Below, piece after piece: positions 15,128 to 22,711 of a DNA stretch of 64,000 bases. Under the pieces are notes generated by a model. The model did not search any database, was not told the origin of the DNA, and saw only the letters and a list, made by a program, of their open reading frames with translations. This DNA comes from Streptomyces liliifuscus (GTDB taxonomy: Bacteria; Actinomycetota; Actinomycetes; Streptomycetales; Streptomycetaceae). Each line of letters starts with the position of its first letter. Positions within the stretch are counted from its first letter, which is position 1. The position numbers and the translations under genes are program-made. The stretch covers positions 9,052,001-9,116,000 of the forward strand of contig NZ_CP066831.1 of the NCBI RefSeq assembly GCF_016598615.1, in the 5' to 3' direction.

Positions 15128-15730
15128 GTGGAGGACGATCCGGTGGCGGAGCAACAGGAACAGGCGGCGGCGGACGCGATGATGACCAGGATCGGGCAGG
15201 TCGCCATGCTCCTCCACGGCGGTGACCGCGAGGAGGCCCGGGGCCGCTTCCTGGACCTGTGGGCCGAGATCGGCGAGGACGGCGACGCGCTGCACCGCTG
15301 CACACTCGCGCACTACATGGCCGACGCCCAGGACGACCCCTCGGACGAACTGGCCTGGGACCTGCGGGCCTTGTCGGCGGCTGACACCCTCACGGACACA
15401 CTCACGGACACGCGGATCGCGGAGCACCAGCAGTCGCTCGCGGTGCGGGCCTTCTACCCCTCCCTGCATCTGAGCCTTGCCGTCGACTACGCGAACCTCG
15501 GCCGCTCCGAGGCCGCCCGCAGCCATCTGCGCCGGGCCCGCGACACCGTGGGCGTCCTCGGCGACGACGCGTACGGGGACGGTGTGCGGGCGGGCATCGG
15601 CCGCCTGGAGCTGAGGCTCGAAGAGGAGGGGCCGTCGGGCGGGGCGCCCGAACCGACACCGGGTCAGACGCCGGGGCAGGGGAGAGGGCCCGGTGGCGAG
15701 ACGCTGGGGCCGCCGCGGCAGCGGCCCTAG
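15128..15730 (+). CDS. Small helical TPR-like protein of unknown function
   Basis: 200 residues, acidic, no signal or membrane segment. The middle is a run of helix pairs that looks tetratricopeptide-like (RFLDLWAEIGEDGDALHRC, LHLSLAVDYANLGRSEAARS, HLRRARDTVGVLGDDAYG); the last 40 residues are a low-complexity Gly/Pro tail. ADTLTDTLTDTRIAEHQQ contains a small internal repeat. No named family is recognised. The GTG at 15128 is chosen because the helical pattern begins there, though GTG 15143 is also in frame. Its promoter resembles that of ung almost exactly, so it is a candidate member of the DNA-damage response. Confidence 0.65.
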   Translation: MEDDPVAEQQEQAAADAMMTRIGQVAMLLHGGDREEARGRFLDLWAEIGEDGDALHRCTLAHYMADAQDDPSDELAWDLRALSAADTLTDTLTDTRIAEHQQSLAVRAFYPSLHLSLAVDYANLGRSEAARSHLRRARDTVGVLGDDAYGDGVRAGIGRLELRLEEEGPSGGAPEPTPGQTPGQGRGPGGETLGPPRQRP

Positions 15731-15799
15731 GTGCCGTCGCGCGGTCGATTCGGGCTTGTACGTCGCCCCGGTCCGGGCCTGTACGCCGCCAGCCGCCTT

Positions 15800-15878
15800 C
15801 GTGGATCACCGCCCCCGTGACTGACCGCCCTCGTGGATGACCGCCCCGTGGATCGCCGCTCCCGTAGATCCGCGCCCG
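15800..15878 (+). repeat. Degenerate tandem repeat, about five units
   Basis: Units of roughly 15-16 bp beginning CGTGGATCACCGCCCC, each with CGTGGAT and ACCGCCC-like halves, decaying toward the right. Non-coding, between a stop codon and a convergent lipoprotein gene. Confidence 0.4.
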
Positions 15879-15884
15879 GGTCGG

Positions 15885-16352
15885 TCAACGTCCGTACACG
15901 TCCTTGCAGATGGTCGCCTGCGGGCTGTCCGGGTTCCAGCCGCCGTACTGCCTGCCCAAGGCACACACGTCCGCGGTCACCGGAGCCGTCGCCCTGGGCT
16001 GACGGGGAACCGCGGGGCGCTCCGGCCGCTGGGGCTCCGGGCGCCGCGGCGGATCGGCGGCGGCACGACGGGGAGGGGCCGCCGGGGCCGCGGCGGGTGC
16101 CGAGGGCGCCGTACGGCGGGGCGTGGACGCGGGTGCCGACGGGCGCCGGGACGGGCCGATCATCTCCAGGGCCTCCCGGGCCGGCGCCTGCACGATCTGG
16201 GGCTCGGCCCTGCCCGCCGGGTGGGGCTCCGAGGCCGGAGCGGGCCCGGACGGGGCGCCGGGAGCGAGCGGTCGCTGGACGGTCATGCAGCCGGAGACGG
16301 CCGAGACAGCCACGGTGACCAGGAGCGTTGCGGTGGTCGCGGTTCGATGCAC
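15885..16352 (-). CDS. Pro/Ala-rich secreted lipoprotein, unknown function
   Basis: 155 residues. MHRTATTATLLVTVAVSA is a signal peptide ending in lipobox VSGC, so the product should be lipid-anchored outside the membrane. Residues 25-115 are low-complexity Pro/Ala/Arg. The last 30 residues form a conserved-looking knot, VCALGRQYGGWNPDSPQATI, with two Cys that could pair (Cys in VCAL and in ICKD). Such short lipoproteins are frequent in Streptomyces and have no assigned role. The start has no strong Shine-Dalgarno. Confidence 0.7.
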   Translation of the reverse strand: MHRTATTATLLVTVAVSAVSGCMTVQRPLAPGAPSGPAPASEPHPAGRAEPQIVQAPAREALEMIGPSRRPSAPASTPRRTAPSAPAAAPAAPPRRAAADPPRRPEPQRPERPAVPRQPRATAPVTADVCALGRQYGGWNPDSPQATICKDVYGR

Positions 16353-16487
16353 CCGCGCAACTCTGCTGTGTCGGCCCCCATTTGGGGAGCTGACAAGCGG
16401 AGGATGCCCCGCATGGGTGAACGACCGGCGCGCGAGCCCGCGGCGGCCCGGGGAGGGTTGTGCGTCGTCTGCGGGTCGGTGGGGGTC

Positions 16488-16521
16488 GGTCGCGCAGTTC
16501 CCCGCGCCCCTGAAGGGGCGC
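16488..16521 (+). repeat. Intergenic hairpin repeat, copy 2
   Basis: GGTCGCGCAGTTCCCC followed by a perfect GCGCCCC-TGAA-GGGGCGC stem-loop; matches copy 1 at 5374 and the inverted copy 3 at 54118. Here it lies between the lipoprotein start and the convergent end of the DinB gene. Confidence 0.75.
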
Positions 16522-16557
16522 CCTGGTTGCCGGCTGCCTTGCCCCCGGCCACGCGCC

Positions 16558-17070
16558 TCAGTCGCCCGTGCCCCCGTCGATCCGCTCGCGGATCAGGTCG
16601 GCGTGGCCGTTGTGGCGCGCGTACTCCTCGATCATGTGGGTGTAGATCCAGCGCAGGTTGAAGGGCTTGTCGGTGGACCTGCTCCTGCCCGCGGACAGGT
16701 CGTCGAGTGCGAGGCGCGCCGCGTTCCGCCGGGCGACCTCGATCTCCTGCTGCCAGGTGGCGTGCGCCTCCTCCCAGGTGTCCTCCTCGGTGAGGTGGAA
16801 CTCGCCGTCGCGGTCCTCGTCGCTGTAGTAGATCGGGCCGGCATCGTCGCCCACCAGCACCCTGCGGAACCAACTGCGCTCCACCTCCGCCATGTGCCGG
16901 ACGAGCCCCATCAGGGAGAGTTCGGACGGCGGTACCGAGGCGGTCCTGAGCTGGGCGTCGTCCAGGTCCTGGCACTTCCAGGCAAGGGTCTGGCGGTGGT
17001 AGTCGAGCCAGCCCTCCAGCATGGCTCGCTCGTCGGCGTCGATCGCGGGTTCGCTGCGTTCAATCGTCAT
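16558..17070 (-). CDS. DinB/DUF664 family protein
   Basis: 170 residues, four-helix DinB fold. Metal-ligand His positions are visible as LVRHMAEVE, YTHMIEE and ARHNGHADLIRERIDG. Members are thiol- or metal-dependent transferases (mycothiol-dependent in actinobacteria) with mostly unknown substrates. The ATG at 17070 is preferred over upstream in-frame codons because the family N-terminus starts there and upstream DNA encodes a different protein remnant on the other strand. A clear paralogue lies at 32218. Confidence 0.82.
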   Translation of the reverse strand: MTIERSEPAIDADERAMLEGWLDYHRQTLAWKCQDLDDAQLRTASVPPSELSLMGLVRHMAEVERSWFRRVLVGDDAGPIYYSDEDRDGEFHLTEEDTWEEAHATWQQEIEVARRNAARLALDDLSAGRSRSTDKPFNLRWIYTHMIEEYARHNGHADLIRERIDGGTGD

Positions 17071-17163
17071 GCCCGCATCATCGCCGAGCACCTGCCCGCC
17101 TTCCACGCCGGGCGGGTCGCGGTCATCGGAGACGCGGCACACGCCATGCCGCCGACCCTGGGG
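17071..17163 (+). pseudogene. Remnant of an FAD-dependent monooxygenase
   Basis: Read in frame from 17071 this gives AEHLPAFHAGRVAVIGDAAH followed by AMPPTLGQ, the FAD-ribityl (GD) motif and its flanks from aromatic-ring hydroxylases. The usual continuation GACQALEDA is missing and the frame then reads unrelated sequence, with no matching upstream domain. It is squeezed between the DinB start and the Gfo/Idh/MocA promoter, so it is a gene scar rather than a functional gene. Confidence 0.65.
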
Positions 17164-17294
17164 CAGCGGGCCCGCCCCCTTCCTGCGGAGTTTCGACGGG
17201 ATCGCCGACTGGGGGCCGCCGCGGTCGCCGTATGCTTCCGAGGAGACACGGGTGAGTGCGCCCTGGACATGTCGGTTCCCCGGAGGAGACCCCT

Positions 17295-18200
17295 GTGAAG
17301 GTCGGCTGCATCGGACTCGGAGACATCGCGCAGAAGGCCTATCTGCCGGTGCTCACCACCCGGCCGGGGCTCGAACTGCATCTGCACACGCGGACGCCCG
17401 CCACCCTCACCAGGGTCGCCGACAGCCTCCACCTGCCGGCCGGGCAGCGTCACACCGACCTCTCCGAGCTGCTCGCGCAGAACCTCGACGCGGCGTTCGT
17501 GCACGCGCCCACCCACGCGCACCCCGAGATCGTGACCCGTCTCCTCGAAGCGGGCGTGGCCACATATGTCGACAAGCCGATCGCGTACGAACTCGCCGAC
17601 TCCGAACGCCTGGTGAAGCTCGCCGAGGAGCGGAACACCAGCCTGGCCGTCGGCTTCAACCGGCGCTACGCACCCGGGTACGCGCAGTGCGCCGATCACC
17701 CGCGCGAGCTGATCCTGATGCAGAAGAACCGCGTCGGCCTGCCGGAACAGCCCCGCACGATGATCCTCGACGACTTCATCCACGTCGTGGACACCCTGCG
17801 GTTCCTGGCGCCGGGGCCGGTCGACGACGTGACCGTGCGGGCCCGGGTCGAGAACGGACTGCTGCACCACGTCGTGCTCCAGCTCGCCGGGGACGGGTTC
17901 ACGGCACTCGGTGTGATGAACCGGCTGAGCGGCTCGAACGAGGAGATCCTCGAAGTCTCCGGGCAGGACACCAAGCGTCAGGTCGTCAACCTCGCCGAGG
18001 TCATCGACCACAAGGGCCAGCCGACGATACGCCGGCGCGGCGACTGGGTGCCGGTGGCCAGGCAGCGCGGGATCGAGCAGGTCGTGCTCGCGTTCCTCGA
18101 CGCGGTGCGCGCGGGCAAGGTGCTCAGCGCCCGGGACGCGCTGGCGACCCATGAGCTGTGCGAGCGGGTGGTACGCGCGGTGACGGACCGGCCCGCCTGA
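17295..18200 (+). CDS. Gfo/Idh/MocA-family oxidoreductase
   Basis: 301 residues. N-terminal Rossmann domain begins VGCIGLGDIAQKAYLPVL; the catalytic-lysine motif is YVDKPIAYEL (EKP-like, here DKP), and the C-terminal half is the dimerisation/substrate domain. NAD(P)-dependent oxidation of a sugar or related compound is expected. The GTG at 17295 follows a strong GGAGGAG and begins the Rossmann fold immediately. TATGCT near 17231 is a likely -10 box. Its last 77 bp overlap the end of the convergent lnt gene. Confidence 0.82.
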   Translation: MKVGCIGLGDIAQKAYLPVLTTRPGLELHLHTRTPATLTRVADSLHLPAGQRHTDLSELLAQNLDAAFVHAPTHAHPEIVTRLLEAGVATYVDKPIAYELADSERLVKLAEERNTSLAVGFNRRYAPGYAQCADHPRELILMQKNRVGLPEQPRTMILDDFIHVVDTLRFLAPGPVDDVTVRARVENGLLHHVVLQLAGDGFTALGVMNRLSGSNEEILEVSGQDTKRQVVNLAEVIDHKGQPTIRRRGDWVPVARQRGIEQVVLAFLDAVRAGKVLSARDALATHELCERVVRAVTDRPA

Positions 18201-19710
18201 CCCGCAACGACCGGGCACCCTCCGTGGCGCCCAGGGCGGCCAGGATCAGCAGCGCCGCGTACACCGGCCACTCGCCGAACCGCGCGTACGGGGTGACACC
18301 GTGTGCCAGCGGAACGTCGTACACCTCGGAGGCACTGGCATCGGTGCCCAGCCAGGAGCCGACGCGCTCACCGCTCGGGCCGTAGACCGCGGAGACGCCG
18401 GTGAGCGTCGCGTGCACCATCGGCCGGCCCGTCTCGGCGGCCCGCAGCGCCGCCAGCGAGGCGTGCTGCTCGGGCGCCCAGCTCTGCTGGAACGACGAGG
18501 TCGCCGACTGCGCGAGCAGCAACTCGGCGCCGTCCCGGGCGAGATGACGGCTCATGTCGGGGAACGCCGACTCGAAGCACACCATCGGGCCGACCCGCAG
18601 CCCGCCCCCGACGTTCATCACCACCTGCTTCGAGCCGCGCATACGGTCCTCGCCCGCCGCCTTGCCCACGGACGTGGCCCAGCCGAGGAGGGAACGGGCC
18701 GGAACGTACTCGCCGAACGGCACCAGCCGCATCTTGTCGTAGCGGTCACCGGTCGGACCCTCGGGCCCCACGAGCACCGAACTCTTGTATATGCCGGGCC
18801 GGTCGGAGCGGCGCGCGTCCACGTTGACCAGGATGTCCGCGTCCACTTGGCGCGACAGCGCGGCGAGCCGGTCCGCGAGGTCGGGCCGCTCGGCGAGGTC
18901 GAAGCCGACACTGCTCTCGCCCCACACCACGAGGTCCACGTCCTGCCCGGCCAGCTGTCCGGTCAGCGTCTCCTCGCGTGCGAAACGCTTCCCCGGGCTG
19001 CCGATTCCATCGATGACACCGGGCTGCACGACGGCGATCCGGACGCGGCCGTCGACGTCCGGCCGCGGGGACCACACCCAGGCCGCCGAGGTGGCCGCCG
19101 CCGTCGCGACCAGCCCGGCGACCGCGGGGACACGGGACTGCCGTACGGCGACGAGAACGGCGACCGCGACGTTCACGGCGACGAGCAGGAAGCTCAGCAG
19201 CCATACTCCGCCCACCGAGGCCAGCCGCAGCGCGGGCTCCACGTCCCACTGACTCGAACCGAGCAGCCCCCAGGGACCGCCCAACCCCTCCCAGGAGCGT
19301 ACGAGTTCGACCATCAGCCAGGCGGAGGGCAGCACGAACAGGGCGGCGACGACCTGGCCCGCCGAGGGAACACCGGCCAGGAACCTTCGTGTCAGCCAGC
19401 CCCACGGTGCCCAGAGCACGCCGAGCAGCGCCGCTATCACGAGCGTGAAGACATGCAGGCTCGGCAGCAGCCAGTGGTGCACGGCCAGCATGAAACCGAG
19501 CCCGCCGAGCCAGCCGTCGTACGCCGCCCGCCGCCCCGTCGGGGCCGAGCGGACGAGCAGGATCCACGGCACCAGCGCGACATACGCGAACCACCACAGG
19601 GACGGCGCCGGGAAGCTCAGCATCGGCAGCGCACCGGCGAGCACGGCCGCGATGCCGCGCCACCAGGGGGAGCCGAGGCGTCGGCGCCAGTCAGCGGCGG
19701 ACAGCTTCAT
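18124..19710 (-). CDS. lnt: Apolipoprotein N-acyltransferase
   Basis: 528 residues: about six membrane helices over the first 200 residues, then a nitrilase-like domain with the Glu-Lys-Cys triad (VVWGESSVGF, DKMRLVPFGEYVP, VCFESAFP). It transfers the third acyl chain to the N-terminal Cys of lipoproteins, using membrane phospholipid. The final helix and a basic tail complete the family pattern. The ATG at 19710 precedes the first charged/hydrophobic boundary (MKLSAADWRRRLG). The 3' end runs 77 bp into the opposite-strand oxidoreductase gene. The window's many lipoproteins (binding proteins, Rieske protein) are potential substrates. Confidence 0.92.
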   Translation of the reverse strand: MKLSAADWRRRLGSPWWRGIAAVLAGALPMLSFPAPSLWWFAYVALVPWILLVRSAPTGRRAAYDGWLGGLGFMLAVHHWLLPSLHVFTLVIAALLGVLWAPWGWLTRRFLAGVPSAGQVVAALFVLPSAWLMVELVRSWEGLGGPWGLLGSSQWDVEPALRLASVGGVWLLSFLLVAVNVAVAVLVAVRQSRVPAVAGLVATAAATSAAWVWSPRPDVDGRVRIAVVQPGVIDGIGSPGKRFAREETLTGQLAGQDVDLVVWGESSVGFDLAERPDLADRLAALSRQVDADILVNVDARRSDRPGIYKSSVLVGPEGPTGDRYDKMRLVPFGEYVPARSLLGWATSVGKAAGEDRMRGSKQVVMNVGGGLRVGPMVCFESAFPDMSRHLARDGAELLLAQSATSSFQQSWAPEQHASLAALRAAETGRPMVHATLTGVSAVYGPSGERVGSWLGTDASASEVYDVPLAHGVTPYARFGEWPVYAALLILAALGATEGARSLRVRRAGPSPRVPPARTAHGSPARPGR

Positions 19711-19827
19711 GCAGCGCCTCCCTCGACCCCCGAAGCACGGTGCGTGACTCCAGTGTGCGCGCACCGGGACGATCTACGTAAGGGGGTATCCACTCAGGTG
19801 GCACGCGCGAACAGGCCGACCGTGGGC

Positions 19828-20313
19828 TCAATGGGCGGCGGGTTCCTGCCGCGCCTGCGTGGCCCGGCGCCACTTCTCGTGGACGACCACCTCACGCAGC
19901 CGCCAGCCGTTGTACGTACGCACCAGACCGAAGTCGTACCGGCCGCCGCACACGAAGTCGGGCTCCGTGGATCCGCCGTCGTGTCCCGAGAACCGCATCG
20001 GATTGACGTAGTCCGCCTGGATCCGGGCCGTGTCGCCCGTGTCCTGCTCCAGAGCCCCGAACCGCACCCGCCGGTTCACGATCAGATGCTGCCGCATGGG
20101 GAACAGCTCCATGGTCTGCGCGAGCCATCCGGCGATCTGCCCCGCGTCCCCCTCGATACCGCCCGCCGACCGGTAGTCCGCCCGCCCGTCCGGCGCGAAC
20201 AGTCCGCGGTACGCCTCCCAGTCCCCGTCGTCGACCGCCACCGCGTACTCGGTGACCAGTCCGTCGACCGCGAGCCGGTCCATTACCGTAGCCAGTTCCA
20301 CGCGCTGCGTCAT
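19828..20313 (-). CDS. SnoaL/NTF2-like protein
   Basis: 161 residues of the nuclear-transport-factor-2 fold: LAVDGLVTEYAVAVDDGDWE and YRGLFAPDGRADYRSAGG form the opening helix and strand, RQHLIVNRRVRF the middle, and RTYNGWRLREVVVHEKW the last strands. This group includes small cyclases, dehydratases and isomerases acting on polyketide or steroid-like molecules, but also many unknown proteins. ATG 20313 begins the fold; a GTG at 20331 is the alternative and neither has a good ribosome site. Divergent from an SDR gene, with which it may share a pathway. Confidence 0.72.
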   Translation of the reverse strand: MTQRVELATVMDRLAVDGLVTEYAVAVDDGDWEAYRGLFAPDGRADYRSAGGIEGDAGQIAGWLAQTMELFPMRQHLIVNRRVRFGALEQDTGDTARIQADYVNPMRFSGHDGGSTEPDFVCGGRYDFGLVRTYNGWRLREVVVHEKWRRATQARQEPAAH

Positions 20314-20420
20314 CGGCTCAGTGTTGGCCACGGGGAGGTCCGAGCCAAGGGGCGTGCAGTGATATTCACCGGTCGTGCGCCGTATGGACGTACGAACCCG
20401 GTCAGGAACCATGGATCAGT

Positions 20421-20441
20421 GATCACGGATCACGGATCACG
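20421..20441 (+). repeat. Triple tandem GATCACG
   Basis: Three exact 7-bp copies end just before the GAAGGAG ribosome site of the SDR gene and follow a related GGATCAGT. Possible operator or replication-slippage product. Confidence 0.5.
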
Positions 20442-20452
20442 AAGGAGCGCGC

Positions 20453-21193
20453 ATGTCTCGTCCCGTCACGGTCGTCACGGGTGGCAGCCGGGGGATCGGT
20501 GCCGCGACCTGCCTGCGGCTAGCGTCGGACGGCCACGACCTGGTGGTCGGGTACGCACGCGACGACGAGGCCGCGGAGCGCACCGCGGACGCCGTGCGCG
20601 AGGCCGGGGCGCGGTGCGTGACCGTACGCGCGGACACCTCCGACGAGGCGGACGTCGAGCGGCTCTTCGACACGGCGGCGGAGCGGCTCGGGGCGGTGAC
20701 GGGCCTGGTGAACAACGCCGGCGTGACCGGCCCGCTCGGTCGGCTCGCCGACACTGACACCGCCGAGCTGCGCCGGGTCGTGGAGGTCAACCTCCTGGGC
20801 ACGCTGCTGTGTTCGCGCCGGGCCGCGCGGGACATGGCACTCCGGGGCGCAGGCGTCATCGTGAACGTCTCGTCGGCGGCGGCCACGCTCGGCAGTCCCG
20901 GGGAGTACGTCCACTACGCGGCCACCAAGGCGGCGGTCGACGCGCTGACGGTGGGTCTCTCGAAGGAACTCGGCCCCGACGGCATCCGCGTCAACGCCGT
21001 CGCCCCGGGCCTCATCGACACGGAGATGCATGCGGCGATGGGGGATCCGGACCGCCCGGCCCGGCTGGCGCCGTCGATTCCGCTGGGGCGGCCGGGGGAT
21101 CCCGCGGAGGTCGCGGCGGCCGTGGCGTGGCTGCTGTCACCGGATTCGTCGTACGCGACGGGAGCGGTGCTGCGGGTGGCAGGGGGCCGGTGA
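20453..21193 (+). CDS. SDR-family oxidoreductase
   Basis: 246 residues. VVTGGSRGIGAATCLRLA (cofactor loop), LVNNAGVTGP, NVSSAAATLG (Ser), YAATKAAVDAL (Tyr/Lys) and SSYATGAVLRVAGG complete a classical SDR. It resembles glucose dehydrogenase/FabG-type enzymes; VVGYARDDEAAE after strand 2 suggests NADP. The ATG at 20453 follows GAAGGAG. It stands alone, divergent from the SnoaL-like gene, with triple GATCACG repeats in its leader. Confidence 0.82.
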   Translation: MSRPVTVVTGGSRGIGAATCLRLASDGHDLVVGYARDDEAAERTADAVREAGARCVTVRADTSDEADVERLFDTAAERLGAVTGLVNNAGVTGPLGRLADTDTAELRRVVEVNLLGTLLCSRRAARDMALRGAGVIVNVSSAAATLGSPGEYVHYAATKAAVDALTVGLSKELGPDGIRVNAVAPGLIDTEMHAAMGDPDRPARLAPSIPLGRPGDPAEVAAAVAWLLSPDSSYATGAVLRVAGGR

Positions 21194-21283
21194 GGCGAGG
21201 CGGCTCCGGCCGGGTGGCCGGCCCGCACGCTCAGGAAGTCCTCACTCCACGGACGCCACTCCACGGACGTCACTTCGCGGTCG

Positions 21284-21463
21284 TCACGCCGCCTCGATGA
21301 CCTCGTGACGTATCGCCGCGGCCCACTGCACGACCAGCAGTTCGTACTCGGTCCTCTCCTGGGCCGACAGGGAACCGCCGGCGCGTATCCATAACGCGCG
21401 GATCTGCTCATTCAGCACGGCAGCAGACCGCGCGGAACCAGGGCTCACGGAATTGGGGGACAT
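21284..21463 (-). CDS. Small conserved-looking hypothetical protein
   Basis: 59 residues, mostly helical: AAVLNEQIRALWIRAGGSLS then ERTEYELLVVQWAAAIRHEV. Codon usage is normal for the window and no other frame is plausible here. ATG 21463 is favoured; a GTG two codons upstream is possible. The two amphipathic helices could form a helical hairpin, but no family is recognised. It faces the HxlR-like gene and lies downstream of the convergent SDR gene. Confidence 0.6.
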   Translation of the reverse strand: MSPNSVSPGSARSAAVLNEQIRALWIRAGGSLSAQERTEYELLVVQWAAAIRHEVIEAA

Positions 21464-21591
21464 GCGCACAAGCGTAGGGCCAAGGACTGACAGTGCGCTA
21501 CCAAACGGCTACCCATGCAGTATGTGGTTGGTCACGCCAAAAACGTTTGAGGGTCGACAGGTTGGGAAAAGGGGCTGGCCGCCGTTCCGCA

Positions 21592-21927
21592 TCACCGCTG
21601 TTCGGCCCAGGTGCGGGACCAGTCGAGCAGGGGCCCCATCGCCGTCACGAGGTCCTCGCCGAGAGGAGTGAGGCGCCACGTCGTCTCGTCAGTGGGCGCC
21701 GCGATGCCCGCCTCGCGGAGGTCGGTGAGGCGGGCGGACAGGACGCTGGACGACATGGCGTCGCAGCGGCGCTGGAGATCGCGGAAGCCGATCGGCGCAC
21801 CGCTCCGGTGGAGCTCCCAGATCACGCGGAGCGTCCAGCGGCGGCCCAGGAGGTCCAGGGCGGCCATGACGGGACGGCCGGTGGCCGAACCGCGCACGGG
21901 CCGACCGGGGCGGGGTGCGGTGCCCAA
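21592..21927 (-). CDS. HxlR-family winged-helix regulator
   Basis: 111 residues. The HxlR core is present: MAALDLLGRRWTLRVIWELH, FRDLQRRCDAMSSSVLSARL, LREAGIAAP and WRLTPLGEDL. The TTG at 21927 is preferred because AGGAGG lies 9 nt before it and the protein then has normal length; an in-frame GTG at 21987 abuts the operator dyad and would add a family-atypical tail. It is divergent from the AhpD-like gene and probably controls it through the 10-bp inverted repeat between them. Confidence 0.78.
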   Translation of the reverse strand: MGTAPRPGRPVRGSATGRPVMAALDLLGRRWTLRVIWELHRSGAPIGFRDLQRRCDAMSSSVLSARLTDLREAGIAAPTDETTWRLTPLGEDLVTAMGPLLDWSRTWAEQR

Positions 21928-21988
21928 GATGCCTTCCCTCCTCGTCGGTTTCCTGACAACTGCCGATGCTTTCCTTTGCGTTCCCACC

Positions 21989-22015
21989 CTTGCGCTTCGA
22001 TTTCAGAAGCGCAAG
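21989..22015. promoter_or_regulatory. Inverted-repeat operator of the HxlR/AhpD pair
   Basis: CTTGCGCTTC, 7-nt spacer, GAAGCGCAAG: perfect 10-bp arms, 12 bp before the AhpD-like ATG and upstream of the HxlR start. The two-turn spacing fits a dimeric winged-helix protein. Confidence 0.6.
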
Positions 22016-22026
22016 AGTCGGAAGGC

Positions 22027-22587
22027 ATGAAGCAACGCATCGAGGGCGTCACGCCGCCCTATGACCCCGAATCCGAACGCGAGTTGCGCCGCTGGATGCC
22101 GCCCGGCGTCACCCACGAACCCCTGATGCTCTTCAAGGTCCTGCAACGCCACCCCGACCTCGCCTCCCGTATGCGCACCCTAGGCGCGGGCCTGCTCGTC
22201 CACGGCCGGCTCTCCGACGCCGACCGCGAGTTGGTCATCGCCAGGGTGGCGGCCCGCTGCGGCTGCGCGTACGAGTGGGGCGTCCACATGGTCGCGTACG
22301 CCGAAGCCTCGGGTCTGGGGCAGGAGCGGATTCCCCTGACGGTGACCGGGACTCCGGCCGACCCGGCCTGGACGCCACGCCAGGGCGCCCTGCTCACGGC
22401 CGTGGACGAACTCCACGACACGGCCCGTCTGTCGGACGACGGCTGGACCGCTCTCCGCGCCCATCTCGACGAACTCGAGGCCCTGGAGTTCCTGGTCCTG
22501 GCGGGTTGGTACCGCACCATCGCGTACGTGGCCAACGGGCTGGAGATCGAACAGGAGCCGTGGGCGCGGGCGTTCCCGGAGGAATGA
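22027..22587 (+). CDS. Carboxymuconolactone decarboxylase/AhpD-like protein
   Basis: 186 residues, all-helical AhpD fold. The conserved core ELVIARVAARCGCAYEWGVH carries a CGC pair and the His, resembling the proton-relay site of the family, though not the exact C-x-x-C of AhpD. The C-terminal ARLSDDGWTALRAHL and LVLAGWYRTIAYVANGL segments fit. Members are peroxidatic or lactone-decarboxylating enzymes; which applies here is unknown. Regulated, by position, by the divergent HxlR protein acting on the dyad just before its start. Confidence 0.8.
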   Translation: MKQRIEGVTPPYDPESERELRRWMPPGVTHEPLMLFKVLQRHPDLASRMRTLGAGLLVHGRLSDADRELVIARVAARCGCAYEWGVHMVAYAEASGLGQERIPLTVTGTPADPAWTPRQGALLTAVDELHDTARLSDDGWTALRAHLDELEALEFLVLAGWYRTIAYVANGLEIEQEPWARAFPEE

Positions 22588-22685
22588 GCCGGACCGGGGC
22601 CGCGATCCCCGCGGATGGCCGTAGAACCTCGCGGACAGCCGTAGAGCCCCGCGAATAATCGAGTGCCCCCAAGAACCCGCCCCGC

Positions 22686-22691
22686 TACGGT
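22686..22691 (+). promoter_or_regulatory. Candidate -10 box of the tRNA-like gene
   Basis: TACGGT fits the Streptomyces TAnnnT pattern and would start transcription near 22698, just before the clamp helix of the tRNA-like RNA. No convincing -35 box is visible. Confidence 0.3.
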
Positions 22692-22711
22692 GGTTCACGT
22701 CCGGGTGCGAA

